Source: Papillibacter cinnamivorans DSM 12816 (GTDB taxonomy: Bacteria; Bacillota; Clostridia; Oscillospirales; Oscillospiraceae). Taken from it: a stretch of 64,000 nucleotides of DNA. Under the pieces are notes generated by a model, which was not told where the DNA came from, did not search any database, and was given only the letters and a program-made list of their open reading frames with translations. The DNA is taken from contig NZ_FWXW01000010.1 in the NCBI RefSeq assembly GCF_900176335.1, positions 1-64,000 of the forward strand, given 5' to 3'. Below are positions 44,719-53,478 of the stretch, piece by piece; the stretch's first letter is position 1; every line of letters starts with the position of its first letter. The translations under genes and the position numbers were made by a program.

Positions 44719-45469
44719 TGAAGTTGTTTCCCCTTTTGGAACAATAAAAAATTCTGTCCTCCCCGGGCTTCGGCGGCCGCATCTTCCGGTCCCCGTAAGT
44801 GCGGACGTCTTCGAAGCCCGCCGCAGCAAGGGCTCCTGTAATCTCCGGAACCTCGAAAGCGTATTCCTCGACGGTATCGTCGCTCCTGATCCAGCATTCC
44901 CCGTCCCGCTCGAAAATATCATACCAGAGGCGGCAGGTTCTGCTGCTTTTAGAGTACTCTCCCCGCCACGCGCAGAAGAGGTCCTCCCGCTCGTCCAAAA
45001 ACAGCTCTCCGTCCAGCCCCTTGAGTTTTTCCGCCGAATTGACGTCAAAAATAAAGACCCCTCCGGGCGCCAAAAACAGCTTTACCCGGGAGAACATACT
45101 CGAAAGCTCCCCCGGTCCTTTCAGATGATTGACGCTGTCCAGGCAGCAGACAACTGCGTCCACCGTCCCGTAAAGGTCCAGCTCCGTCATGCCCTGCCGG
45201 ATAAAAAGCGGACGGATGCCCGTGATCCCCAGGGTCTTCCCCGCAGCCTGCGCCAGCATCTCCGCAGAAGCGTCCGCTCCGATGGTCTCGTACCCCCGCT
45301 CGGCCAGGATCGCCGTAAGGCTTCCCGTTCCGCACGCAAGGTCCAGCACGGTGTGTACCGGAATTGCGCTCCGTTTGAACAGCTTTTCCAGGAAGTCCGC
45401 CCATCCGGGATAGTCCACGTCCGCCGTCAGAGTGTCGTAGTGCCGGGCAAGGCCTCGGTATGTGTTCAT
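44708..45469 (-). CDS. Class I SAM-dependent methyltransferase
   Basis: A 253-residue methyltransferase with motif I VLDLACGTGSLTAILAERG near residue 42, GADASAEMLAQA, and VCCLDSVNHL. It resembles the YqeM-like group often found with YerC. The target is unknown. Coupled on both sides: ATGA overlap with the yerC-like gene and 11 bases with hslO. Confidence 0.88.
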   Translation of the reverse strand: MNTYRGLARHYDTLTADVDYPGWADFLEKLFKRSAIPVHTVLDLACGTGSLTAILAERGYETIGADASAEMLAQAAGKTLGITGIRPLFIRQGMTELDLYGTVDAVVCCLDSVNHLKGPGELSSMFSRVKLFLAPGGVFIFDVNSAEKLKGLDGELFLDEREDLFCAWRGEYSKSSRTCRLWYDIFERDGECWIRSDDTVEEYAFEVPEITGALAAAGFEDVRTYGDRKMRPPKPGEDRIFYCSKRGNNFNGR

Positions 45470-45753
45470 TTCCGGATCCGGTCAAAAACCACCCGGTAAC
45501 CGTTTGCGCCGTAATTGAGCGACCGGTTCACCCGGCTGATGGTGGCGCTGCTGGCCCCCGTTTTCTTGAGGATGTCGTTGTAGATCATCCCCTCGTCCAG
45601 CAACAGGGCCACCTCAAACCGCTGCTCCATGGCCCGCAGTTCCGCCACGGTGCACAGGTCGTCGAAAAAACGATGGCATTCCTCCAGGGTCTCGAGCTTG
45701 AGAATCGCTTCGTACAGCTGCTCGTTTCTTGGCTTTTTCAAATCTTTAGGCAT
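45466..45753 (-). CDS. YerC/YecD TrpR-like regulator
   Basis: A 95-residue all-helical protein of the YerC family, related to Trp repressor. It has LYEAILKLETLEECHRFFDDLCTVAELRAM and the helix-turn-helix ILKKTGASSATISRVNRSLNYG. The ATG at 45753 has GGGAGG nine bases upstream; the frame reaches 11 codons further. First gene of a three-gene coupled operon. Confidence 0.92.
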   Translation of the reverse strand: MPKDLKKPRNEQLYEAILKLETLEECHRFFDDLCTVAELRAMEQRFEVALLLDEGMIYNDILKKTGASSATISRVNRSLNYGANGYRVVFDRIRK

Positions 45754-45894
45754 GTCCGGCACCTCCCGATACCCGTATTTTAACACACTACAGTATGGAA
45801 GTAAATAGCGGAATAAAAAATCCTTTTCCCTTCACAATCCCCTCTCGCGCGCATACACTGTTATAGCCCATAGCCGCGAAAGGAGCTGATCGGT

Positions 45895-46611
45895 TTGCTG
45901 AGAAACCAGACCTCGGTGGAGCTGGAAACGGTTTCCCTCAAGCGCGAGATGACCCATGAGGGGATTCCCGTCCTCTCCGTCTCCGTAAGCGTCCCCAGGA
46001 TCGTCCGTCCTGTGCGCCCCGCCGCGGCAAAACGCATCAACCGTTATTATCAGCATGCATGTAAAGTGTTTTTGCATTACTGCGAAACCTACTTGTTCAA
46101 GCTCGCTGTGGAGGAGTTCGAAGGTGCTCTGGCAAACAGCTTCCCCTTCCGGAAATTCGACGCCGTCTTTACCTATACCGTCACCTGGAACCAGGATTGC
46201 GTCCTGAGCCTCTATACCGACAGTTACGAGTATACCGACGGCGCCCACGGGAACACCGTCCGTTACGCGGACACATGGGATCTGAATACAGGCTACCCTC
46301 TTCCGATTACCGCCTTCTTTCCCCATGGCGCGCCCTGGCGCAAACGGTTGATTGCCGGCGCCGCGAAACAGGCGGAGGCGGGGATCGCCTCCGGCGAATC
46401 CATGTATTTTGACGACTATAAAAAGCTCCTTGTCAAGCATTTTAACTCCCAGAACTATTATCTCGTGTCAGAAGGCCTGGCCGTTTACTATCAGCTGTAT
46501 ACCATAGCGCCCTATGTGGAGGGCATCGTCTCCTTTGTCATGCCCTTTGACGAGAGCGAGGGCCCCTTCCACCCCCGTTGTCCCCGGGAAAATGCCCGGG
46601 CGGACCTCTGA
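45895..46611 (+). CDS. RsiV-like DUF3298/DUF4163 protein
   Basis: A 238-residue protein with the RsiV-type core: an N-terminal DUF4163-like part (GIPVLSVSVSVPRIV and INRYYQ) and a DUF3298-like part (TYTVTWNQDCVLSLYTDSYEY and DGAHGNTVRYADTWDL). It lacks a signal peptide or membrane helix in this frame. RsiV homologues are anti-sigma factors that bind lysozyme, but here the cytosolic part is missing, so only the fold is suggested. TTG start behind AAAGGAG. Confidence 0.75.
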   Translation: MLRNQTSVELETVSLKREMTHEGIPVLSVSVSVPRIVRPVRPAAAKRINRYYQHACKVFLHYCETYLFKLAVEEFEGALANSFPFRKFDAVFTYTVTWNQDCVLSLYTDSYEYTDGAHGNTVRYADTWDLNTGYPLPITAFFPHGAPWRKRLIAGAAKQAEAGIASGESMYFDDYKKLLVKHFNSQNYYLVSEGLAVYYQLYTIAPYVEGIVSFVMPFDESEGPFHPRCPRENARADL

Positions 46612-46711
46612 AACTCGGGCAGGCTCTCCCCCTTTTTTCCGTTTTTGTAAGCCTCTCCGAAGCTTGAAACCTCCGACGGCCTTCGGCCGGTTTAATTTAT
46701 TGCCGGATTTC

Positions 46712-46740
46712 TTGCGCCGGAGGATAAAATACGATATAAT
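46712..46740 (+). promoter_or_regulatory. Promoter of purA
   Basis: TTGCGC and TATAAT, 17 bases apart, leaving a leader of about 118 bases. The leader has a CGTCCG/CGGACG stem but no purine-riboswitch core that I can see. Confidence 0.7.
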
Positions 46741-46864
46741 AGTTCTGTTGTTTGCGTCCGGTGAAAATCCATTTCGGACGTCGGACCGCTCCCGCCGCCC
46801 GGACAGGCTTTCCTGCCGCAGCTGCCGGAGGGCCCGGGACTTTGCTTTCTTGGAGGAATCACAC

Positions 46865-48151
46865 ATGGTAAAAGCGATTGTTGGAGCAAACTGGGGCGAT
46901 GAGGGCAAGGGGAAAATCACCGACATGTTTGCCGAAACCTCCGACGTGGTCATCCGCTTTCAGGGCGGGGCCAACGCGGGGCATACCATCATCAACGACT
47001 ATGGAAAGTTTGCCCTTCATCTCCTGCCCTCGGGCGCTTTTTTCCCGCATATCACCAATATCATCGGAAACGGCGTGGCCCTCAATATCTCCGCTCTCAT
47101 TAAGGAACTGAGCACCCTGAAGGCCGCGGGAGTCCCCGCTCCCCGCCTTATCGTGTCCGAGCGCTGCCAGATTCTGATGCCCTATCACGTCCAGCTGGAC
47201 ACCTACGAAGAGGAGCGCCTGAGTGACCGCCAGTTTGGTTCCACCAAATCCGGTATCGCCCCCTTCTATTCGGATAAATACGCCAAGGTGGGCATCCAGG
47301 TCTGCGAGCTGTTTGACGAAGCCCTCCTCCGGGAACGGCTGAAAACGGTCTGCGGTATTAAAAACGTCCTCCTGGAGCATTTGTATCACAAACCTCTTCT
47401 CGACCCCATCAAGCTCTTTGACGAGCTGATGGTTTCCCGGGATCAGATCGCCCCCTACGTGGGAGATGCCCTTGGTTTTGTGAAAAACGCCCTTGCCGAA
47501 GGGAAAAGCGTCCTTCTGGAGGGCCAGCTGGGCTCTTTGAAGGACCCGGATTTCGGCATCTATCCTTTCACCACCTCCTCCTCCACCCTGGCGGGCTTCG
47601 GCTGCATCGGCGCGGGCGTCGCCCCCGGCGATATCAGCGAGGTGATAGCGGTCACCAAGGCCTATTCCAGCGCCGTTGGAGCCGGTGATTTTGTCAGCGA
47701 ATTGTTCGGCGACGAAGCTCAGGAGCTGCGCAGCCGGGGCGGAGACGCCGGAGAATACGGAGCAACCACCGGTCGGCCCCGCCGCGTGGGCTGGTTTGAC
47801 GCCGTCGCCTCCCGGTACGGCTGCCGTGTCCAGGGCGCAACCGGCGTGGTCCTCACGGCCATCGACGTTCTGGGATACCTGGACGAGATTAAGGTCTGCA
47901 CCGGATATGAGATCGACGGAAAGGTCACCGAAGACTTCCCCGTCACTCCCCTTTTAAACCGCGCCAAGCCCGTTTATACCGTTCTTCCCGGCTGGAAAAC
48001 CAACATTCGCGGCGTCACCAGCTACAAAGAGCTGCCCAAGGAAGCTAAGGATTACGTGGACTTTATAGAATCCCAGATCAAAGTCCCCATTATCCTGGTC
48101 TCCACCGGCCCGAAGCGCCATGAGATCATCCGCGACAGGCACGGTTCCTGA
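46865..48151 (+). CDS. purA: Adenylosuccinate synthetase
   Basis: PurA couples GTP hydrolysis to formation of adenylosuccinate from IMP and aspartate. The 428-residue protein starts MVKAIVGANWGDEGKGK with the catalytic Asp/Lys loop, GGANAGHT, then EGQLGSLKDPDFG and the closing GTP-site VSTGPKR. The IMP loop, usually GTTGRGIGP, reads GSTKSGIAPFYSDKYAKVG, a clostridial variant. The ATG follows GGAGG; the open frame runs far upstream without homology. Confidence 0.95.
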   Translation: MVKAIVGANWGDEGKGKITDMFAETSDVVIRFQGGANAGHTIINDYGKFALHLLPSGAFFPHITNIIGNGVALNISALIKELSTLKAAGVPAPRLIVSERCQILMPYHVQLDTYEEERLSDRQFGSTKSGIAPFYSDKYAKVGIQVCELFDEALLRERLKTVCGIKNVLLEHLYHKPLLDPIKLFDELMVSRDQIAPYVGDALGFVKNALAEGKSVLLEGQLGSLKDPDFGIYPFTTSSSTLAGFGCIGAGVAPGDISEVIAVTKAYSSAVGAGDFVSELFGDEAQELRSRGGDAGEYGATTGRPRRVGWFDAVASRYGCRVQGATGVVLTAIDVLGYLDEIKVCTGYEIDGKVTEDFPVTPLLNRAKPVYTVLPGWKTNIRGVTSYKELPKEAKDYVDFIESQIKVPIILVSTGPKRHEIIRDRHGS

Positions 48152-48180
48152 CTCCTCCGCAGGCAGACAAACCGATCATC

Positions 48181-48226
48181 AAAGGCGCCGGTGAAAATCC
48201 CCTGGATTTTTACCGGCGCCTTTTTA
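48181..48226 (+). terminator. Terminator of purA
   Basis: A 20-base-pair near-perfect stem AAAGGCGCCGGTGAAAATCC and its partner, loop of three, followed by TTTTTATTG. Confidence 0.9.
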
Positions 48227-48321
48227 TTGTGTCTCCCCTCTGCCCTTCCCTTTTTGATTAATTTATGAGTTTTCCCACTTGCATCCCGGTATAATCTGTG
48301 GTATTCTATTTAGGCTGATAA

Positions 48322-48398
48322 CCGGGTGTGGCGAAGTTTGGTATCGCGCTTGAATGGGGTTCAAGAGGCCGCTGGTTCGAATCCAGTCACTCGGACCA
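48322..48398 (+). tRNA. tRNA-Pro (GGG)
   Basis: Acceptor CCGGGTG/CACTCGG with one G-U pair, D-stem GCGA/TCGC, anticodon stem CTTGA/TCAAG with loop ATGGGGT (GGG), T-arm GGTTCGAATCC, encoded CCA. The A13-U22 pair replaces the usual C-G but keeps pairing, so it should be functional. Confidence 0.93.
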
Positions 48399-48402
48399 AT
48401 CG

Positions 48403-48448
48403 AAAAAGTATCGAAATGGACTTTTTTATGTCTGTTTCGGTACTTTTT
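48403..48448 (+). terminator. Terminator of tRNA-Pro
   Basis: AAAAAGTATCGAAA and TTTCGGTACTTTTT pair with one wobble, directly after the tRNA, and end in a T-run. Confidence 0.7.
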
Positions 48449-48600
48449 ATTTTTGTTTGGAAGGCATAAACTCTTTCCTTCTTCCACTTTTTCTAGATCA
48501 CCAGAGTTCATCATCGCCCAATATTCACCCATGTAATATTTCATTTTTGTCCCCCTTAACATTAAGTCTATTCTTTTCCGTAACTGTACTTCTCCTTATA

Positions 48601-48780
48601 TTACGGAAATACTGGAACAGGAATTGGTGCAGGAGCCGGAATGGGGCTTGGAACGAAATCCGGCATTAGTACAATAATTAGGGCAGAAGGGTTTATATTC
48701 GTTTCTCCACCACTTTGATCTATATAAGTTGTCCCATAGTAATCGGGTGTCACAGGGAGGAGTTTCACGGAACGTGTCAT
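48601..48780 (-). CDS. Small proline-rich ORF
   Basis: A 59-codon ORF, MTRSVKLLPVTPDYYG at the start and PDFVPSPIPAPAPIPVPVF at the end. It begins four bases after the stop of the preceding short ORF with GGAGTG as ribosome site, suggesting coupled translation. No family is recognised. It may be the remnant of a phage-like or element gene. Confidence 0.4.
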   Translation of the reverse strand: MTRSVKLLPVTPDYYGTTYIDQSGGETNINPSALIIVLMPDFVPSPIPAPAPIPVPVFP

Positions 48781-48784
48781 GGAT

Positions 48785-48976
48785 TCACTCCACTATAAAT
48801 ATCCCTGCACGCATTCTATCTTGCCAAGATCCCCATTCGCCACTATATGATGTTTTTGATACTTCTAACATATAAACACCCTCATTATCAGGGTCTATGG
48901 TGTCCACATTATAATCTATTACGAAAAATGAATACTCTTCTTCATTGGTTTTGACTTTAAAACCTGGACGAATCAT
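48785..48976 (-). CDS. Short ORF, possibly a 5'-truncated gene
   Basis: A 63-codon ORF from ATG 48976 (MIRPGFKVKTNEEEYSFF ... WQDRMRAGIFIVE). The same frame stays open about 24 codons further upstream (reading QQIKWIEIDSW...) to a stop without a standard start or ribosome site. It looks like the C-terminal part of a larger gene. Acidic, beta-rich look; no family recognised. Confidence 0.4.
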   Translation of the reverse strand: MIRPGFKVKTNEEEYSFFVIDYNVDTIDPDNEGVYMLEVSKTSYSGEWGSWQDRMRAGIFIVE

Positions 48977-49135
48977 CAGGGACTTGTTCCCGTTTTGTAT
49001 TGATCCGTCAGAAGACCAACTGTCTATTTCTATCCACTTTATCTGCTGTTATAAATTAACGAAAATACTATTTCCTATCCTCCATTATATCTTATATAAT
49101 ACACGAACTCCCCATTATTTTACATTGTTATCTAT

Positions 49136-49190
49136 AAAAAACGATTCTTCCGGTCACATTTATCCCGAACCGGAAGAATCGTATTTTTTT
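49136..49190. terminator. Bidirectional terminator closing the AT-rich island
   Basis: ACGATTCTTCCGGT and ACCGGAAGAATCGT form a 14-base-pair stem with A-tract on the left and T-tract on the right, so it works on both strands. Confidence 0.85.
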
Positions 49191-49253
49191 ATTCTATGAT
49201 TATAGCAAAATGAATCAATGGAACTGTCCCCTGTGTTCCGCGCGTTTCCCGGC

Positions 49254-50138
49254 CTATTTCCATTCGAACACGCCGCGGTTCAGGACGGGCTTTCCGTTTG
49301 TGAGATTCATAAACCGGAAATACGCGGTGCCCTCCCCCATTTTCCACAGCTGCAGGCGCACCGGAGTATCCGGAAAGAGCACCGAGCTCATCTGCGCCGC
49401 CATGCGCGTCATGCGCTCGGGCTCGCCGGGGATGAGGGCCGCGATGGCCATGCGGCAGGAAAAGCCGAAGGAACACAGGCCCTGCATGAAGGAGGTCTCA
49501 AACCCCATCCGCCTGGCATATTCGGGGTCCGCGTGCACCAGGTTCGTATCTCCAGTGAGACGGTACAGCAGGTTTTGTACGGGACTGATGTAGTCGTCGG
49601 CTTCATAGTCCGGTGAGCGGTCTGGGATCTCCACCGTGCTTTTGGGCATGGGCGGCCCGCCGAAGCCCCCCGCCTCGTGAAAGAAGGTGGTGGAATAGTT
49701 GGTGCAGACGTTGTTTCCCGCCTCGTCCCGGACGATCACCCGGGTTTTCACCACCGCCCCCTTCCCTTCTCCGCGGTCATAGACGTCGGTAATCGCGTCC
49801 TGCCACTGGAAGGTGCCCTTGATGGGATCGATGGGACGATGCATGACGATCTCATGGTCCATGTTCAGGAAGGAAACGGTGGGCTGGATGATTTCGTCCG
49901 CCAGCATGGACGCGGGCAGGGGCATCCACTGGTAAGGCCGCACGTTCACGGTCCCCCAGTAGGGTACGGCCCCGTAAGTGGGGATGGCCTTGATATATTT
50001 TTCGTACGTATAAATGAGATCCTCCCGCTTGGCTCCCACGGCCAGCGCGTACAGCGCGACGTCGCGCCAGTTGTACTCCAGATACCGCGGCTCCATCTTT
50101 TTGCCCGCGAGAAGTTCCGATAAATTCCGTCTGCTCAT
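49254..50138 (-). CDS. MaoC-type enoyl-CoA hydratase (hydratase 2)
   Basis: A 294-residue double hot-dog protein like the hydratase-2 domain of peroxisomal multifunctional enzyme 2. The N-terminal half reads WRDVALYALAVGAKREDL. The C-terminal half carries the catalytic hydratase-2 motif GDTNLVHADPEYARRMGF followed by MQGLCSFGF. It should hydrate trans-2-enoyl-CoA to the 3R-hydroxyacyl-CoA. The neighbouring acyl-CoA dehydrogenase would make its substrate. The ATG at 50138 follows AGGGGA; the longer frame upstream is a shadow. Confidence 0.88.
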   Translation of the reverse strand: MSRRNLSELLAGKKMEPRYLEYNWRDVALYALAVGAKREDLIYTYEKYIKAIPTYGAVPYWGTVNVRPYQWMPLPASMLADEIIQPTVSFLNMDHEIVMHRPIDPIKGTFQWQDAITDVYDRGEGKGAVVKTRVIVRDEAGNNVCTNYSTTFFHEAGGFGGPPMPKSTVEIPDRSPDYEADDYISPVQNLLYRLTGDTNLVHADPEYARRMGFETSFMQGLCSFGFSCRMAIAALIPGEPERMTRMAAQMSSVLFPDTPVRLQLWKMGEGTAYFRFMNLTNGKPVLNRGVFEWK

Positions 50139-50194
50139 GTTGTAGCGTCCCCTTTTCTTTATGCTTTCTCCGTCGGATGCGCGGAAACCCCGGT

Positions 50195-51337
50195 TCAGCC
50201 GAGAACGGCTCTCGAGATGACCACCTTGTGGATTTCCGAGGTTCCCTCGTAAATCTCCGTGATCTTGGCGTCCCGGTACATTCTCTCCAGCGGATAGTCC
50301 TTCATGTAGCCGTAGCCCCCGTGGATCTGGAGGGCGAGATTGGTCACGAAGCGGGCGTTTTCCGAAGCGTTCAACTTCGCCATGGCCGCCTCCTTCGTGT
50401 GGGGCAGTCCCGCCGATTCCAGGTAGGCCGCGTAGTACGTCAGCCACTTTGCCGCTTCCATCTTGGTTGCCATGTCCGCGATATACCACTGCAGCCCCTG
50501 CAGCTCGGCGATGGGCTTCCCGAACTGCACCCGCTGGTGCATGTATTTGACCGCTTCCTCCAGCGCGCCCTCCGCGATCCCCAGAGCCTGGGCGGCGATG
50601 CCGATGCGTGCGGCGTCCAGGCCGATCATGGCGTACTTGAAACCCTTTCCTTCCTCTCCCAGAAGATTTTCCCTGGGAACGCGGCAGTTTTCGAAAATCA
50701 GCTCTACCGTTTCCGAGCCGTGAAGGCCCATCTTTTCCTCCGTTTTCCCGACGGAAAACCCCGGAGTCCCCCGCTCCACCAGAATACAGGAGAAACCCTT
50801 CAGCCCTTTCTCCGGCTGGGTCAGGGCGATGAGGGCGACGTATTTTGCTCTTCCTCCCCCCGAGATAAAGCATTTCGTCCCGTTGATGACATATTCGCCG
50901 GACGCCTCATCCAAAATCGCGGTGGTTCTGGCGGAGCCGGCGTCGGAACCCGCTCCGGGCTCGGTGAGGGCAAAGGCCGCAAGGCAGCCGCCGGACGTCA
51001 CCTCGGGCAGATATTTTTTCTTTTGTTCCTCGCTTCCGAATTTGAGAAGGAGAAAGGCAAAGAGCATGTGAATGGAAAGGACGGCCGCGGTGGCGGCGCA
51101 CTTTTTGGCGATCTCCTCCACCACGATCACCTTATCCAGCTGATTCCCGCCGCTCCCGCCGTATTTCTCGGGAACGCACAGGCCCGTAAACCCCATCCGG
51201 ACCATCAGGTCGAACAGATCCTGGGGGAATGCGCTTTCCTTGTCGATCGCCGCGGCGCGCACCGCTACCTCTTTTTCCGCAAATTCCCTCGCCATCTCCC
51301 GAATGGCCAGCTGGTCCTCGGTCAAACTGAAGTTCAT
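50195..51337 (-). CDS. Acyl-CoA dehydrogenase
   Basis: A 380-residue FAD-dependent acyl-CoA dehydrogenase of the short/medium-chain type. It has FGFTGLCVPEKYGGSGG-like and FALTEPGAGSDAGS signatures, the YVINGTKCFISGG loop, RIGIAAQALGIAEGALEEA, and the catalytic Glu in ITEIYEGTSEIHK. No etfAB is in the window, so electron transfer partners lie elsewhere. It is cotranscribed with the hydratase (56-base gap). Confidence 0.95.
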   Translation of the reverse strand: MNFSLTEDQLAIREMAREFAEKEVAVRAAAIDKESAFPQDLFDLMVRMGFTGLCVPEKYGGSGGNQLDKVIVVEEIAKKCAATAAVLSIHMLFAFLLLKFGSEEQKKKYLPEVTSGGCLAAFALTEPGAGSDAGSARTTAILDEASGEYVINGTKCFISGGGRAKYVALIALTQPEKGLKGFSCILVERGTPGFSVGKTEEKMGLHGSETVELIFENCRVPRENLLGEEGKGFKYAMIGLDAARIGIAAQALGIAEGALEEAVKYMHQRVQFGKPIAELQGLQWYIADMATKMEAAKWLTYYAAYLESAGLPHTKEAAMAKLNASENARFVTNLALQIHGGYGYMKDYPLERMYRDAKITEIYEGTSEIHKVVISRAVLG

Positions 51338-51566
51338 TCTCTTTTCTCCTTTCCATATTGGGCGTTGGTTACAGCTTCTTGCAGACCGGTGTGTCCTCGC
51401 TACAGACGGAAATACGCGTTCGGTCCGTGTTCGGTCCGGCGGATCCGCCGCTTTGCTGTCTGCCTTTGGAAAATGGTGCCGCGTCTTCCCTTTGATTTTA
51501 TCTTATACTGCCGGGCCTTTACAAGACTCGCTTTACAAAACTGCCGCTGAAAAACGCACCAGTTGT

Positions 51567-51595
51567 TTGCCTTCCCGGGGCGAATCCTGTATGAT
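51567..51595 (+). promoter_or_regulatory. Promoter of the DUF697 gene
   Basis: TTGCCT and TATGAT, 17 bases apart, 62 bases before the start. The rest of 51338-51566 shows nothing supportable. Confidence 0.5.
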
Positions 51596-51657
51596 TAGAT
51601 TGGAATGTGGAAAAATTTCGTCAAAATTTCAATCATTCAGGAAGAAGGTGACGTATT

Positions 51658-52698
51658 ATGTCAAAAAAAATAGATACCGCCGAAGACACGGCCGGCCTTT
51701 TTGACAAGAAGCCCTATATCAGTCTGCTCACCGCAGTGGCGGCCATTCTCCTCATTTCCTTTGCAATTATCATGATCAATCAGGCAGCCCAGCTTGTGTC
51801 TTTGGCCATGTCCGTCCACTCTGTTTTCGGGAAGGCCTTATTCATCTTCTTTCTTCTTCTTGCCCTGACGGCCGTGCTGGGTACTCTTCTGATTTTGCTG
51901 AAGCTGGACAAGCCTCTCGCCATACCGGATGAAACAGATCAAGCGGCATATTCCCTCTATTTGTCCCAACTGAAAAAGCGGCTTATGAAAAACAAATATC
52001 TCAAAAGCCAGAATTATGTCTGGGATGGCGCGAAATCCGATCTGGAATCCGTCGACGAGGCGCTGGGGCAATTGGACCGGAAAAGCCAGAGCATCATCAA
52101 AAAATACAGCTCCGCCGTGTTCATCACCACAGCCGTTTCGCAAAACGGATCTTTGGACGGCGTTTTCGTGTTTATCACCATAATAAAGCTGATATGGCAG
52201 GTATCCATGCTGTATCGTCAGCGCCCCGCCGTCCGGGAGCTGATAAAGCTCTATTCCAATGTGTTTGCCACGGCCCTTCTTGCCCGGCAGATTGACGACA
52301 TCGACATCATGGCCGAACAGCTGGAACCCGTTTTGTCCGCGTTTCTGGGCGGGACGGTGGGAAACATGGTTCCCGGCGTCAGCTATATCGGCTCCTTCGT
52401 GGCCGACTGCATATTGGAGGGCGGACTGAATACTCTCCTCACCCTGAGAGTGGGCCTGATCGCCCAGAAATACTGCCGCAGCATGGTAAAGGCCGAGCCG
52501 AAGACCCTGGGGAAAACGGCGACCGTGCAGGCCTGCGCTATGCTGGGAGATATCGTGCTGGAAAACTCTAAGCGGATCACGAACGCTCTGCTCAAAGCGA
52601 TGCGAAATGCCACCATCAGTCCCTTCGTCAAGGGGAAAAACAAGATCTCCGAGGCCTTTGAGAAGAAGTTTTCCGAGCGCGCAAAGCCGTCCGTATAA
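51658..52698 (+). CDS. DUF697/YcjF-like membrane protein
   Basis: A 346-residue protein with two N-terminal membrane helices (about 20-42 and 58-82) and a C-terminal DUF697-like region (AVFITTAVSQNGSLDGVFVFI, WQVSMLYRQRPAVRELIKLY, VSYIGSFVADCILEGGLNTLLTLRVG). YcjF-type proteins are inner-membrane and usually lie with GTPases; none is adjacent here. Function unknown. Confidence 0.8.
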   Translation: MSKKIDTAEDTAGLFDKKPYISLLTAVAAILLISFAIIMINQAAQLVSLAMSVHSVFGKALFIFFLLLALTAVLGTLLILLKLDKPLAIPDETDQAAYSLYLSQLKKRLMKNKYLKSQNYVWDGAKSDLESVDEALGQLDRKSQSIIKKYSSAVFITTAVSQNGSLDGVFVFITIIKLIWQVSMLYRQRPAVRELIKLYSNVFATALLARQIDDIDIMAEQLEPVLSAFLGGTVGNMVPGVSYIGSFVADCILEGGLNTLLTLRVGLIAQKYCRSMVKAEPKTLGKTATVQACAMLGDIVLENSKRITNALLKAMRNATISPFVKGKNKISEAFEKKFSERAKPSV

Positions 52699-52722
52699 TC
52701 GTATGAAAGAGAGAAAGCAGAC

Positions 52723-53367
52723 ATGCGTGTGGAATGTATCCTCTTCGACGCCATGGGCGTCATCTTCCCCGTGGGGGACGATACCAACGACATTCTGGTG
52801 CCCTTTGTGCAGGCACGGAACCCGGATATAACCTCAGAAGAAATTAACGCCCTGTATTCCGATGCCAGCCTGGGCCTCATCTCCCCGGAAACCTTCTGGT
52901 GGAAATGCCGCATCCCCGGAGCCGCCCCGGAAGCCCTGGAGGAATCCTATCTCTCCTCTTTTCCGGCTCCGGACAAAGCGTTCTTTCCCCTGGCCGAAAC
53001 CCTCCGGCAAAGCGGCTTCCGCCTGGCCATGCTCTCCAACGACATCGGCCCGTGGTCCGCGTATCTGCGGAAAAAATCCGGTCTTGACGCTCTTTTGGAG
53101 TGTTCGGTCATCAGCGGCGACGTGGGGATCCGGAAGCCCGACGCAGGGATATATCAATATGCTCTTGAAAAACTCGCCTGCCGGCCGGAGGCCTGTTTGT
53201 TTATCGACGACAGGATGAAAAATCTCCTGCCGGCCCGGGAAATGGGGATCCAAGTGCTCCGGTTCGCGTGGGAGTCGGGGCTCCCGGACATGGGATCGGG
53301 TATCCCGTCGATCTCCCGCTTGGGGGATCTGCCCGCCGTTTTGCGGGACCTATCCGAATCCCTGTAA
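52723..53367 (+). CDS. HAD-superfamily hydrolase
   Basis: A 214-residue HAD phosphatase with motif I LFDAMGVIFPV, where Asp at +2 of the usual DxD is replaced by Met, motif II LSND, motif III Lys in GIRKPDAGIYQ and motif IV FIDDRMKNL. The missing second Asp is also seen in HAD subfamilies with non-phosphatase activity such as dehalogenases. It is 24 bases after the DUF697 gene. Confidence 0.9.
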   Translation: MRVECILFDAMGVIFPVGDDTNDILVPFVQARNPDITSEEINALYSDASLGLISPETFWWKCRIPGAAPEALEESYLSSFPAPDKAFFPLAETLRQSGFRLAMLSNDIGPWSAYLRKKSGLDALLECSVISGDVGIRKPDAGIYQYALEKLACRPEACLFIDDRMKNLLPAREMGIQVLRFAWESGLPDMGSGIPSISRLGDLPAVLRDLSESL

Positions 53368-53478
53368 ATTTCGCCGGAGCTGTTTTGCCGCTTTTTTCGC
53401 TTATAGGCATCGCCCCGCGGTTTTCCCTTCTGCGTCTACCGTGGATCCCGTTCCCGCTCCCAATCGCGCTTTTCTTAT

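Larger units (their letters stand above)
48449..49135. other. AT-rich island after tRNA-Pro
   Basis: This stretch is clearly AT-richer than its surroundings and carries no housekeeping gene. It contains two tandem minus-strand short ORFs and abuts a tRNA 3' end, the usual target of integrating elements. I found no integrase and no second copy of the tRNA 3' end, so it is at most a remnant. Confidence 0.5.

Noticed and set aside
46741-46864. Purine riboswitch in the purA leader
   Set aside because: The purine-core blocks are not present; only a simple stem is seen.
48263-48562. Minus-strand 99-codon ORF across tRNA-Pro
   Set aside because: It is the antisense of the tRNA (reading DWIRTSGLLNP...) and of its terminator; no ribosome site and no family.
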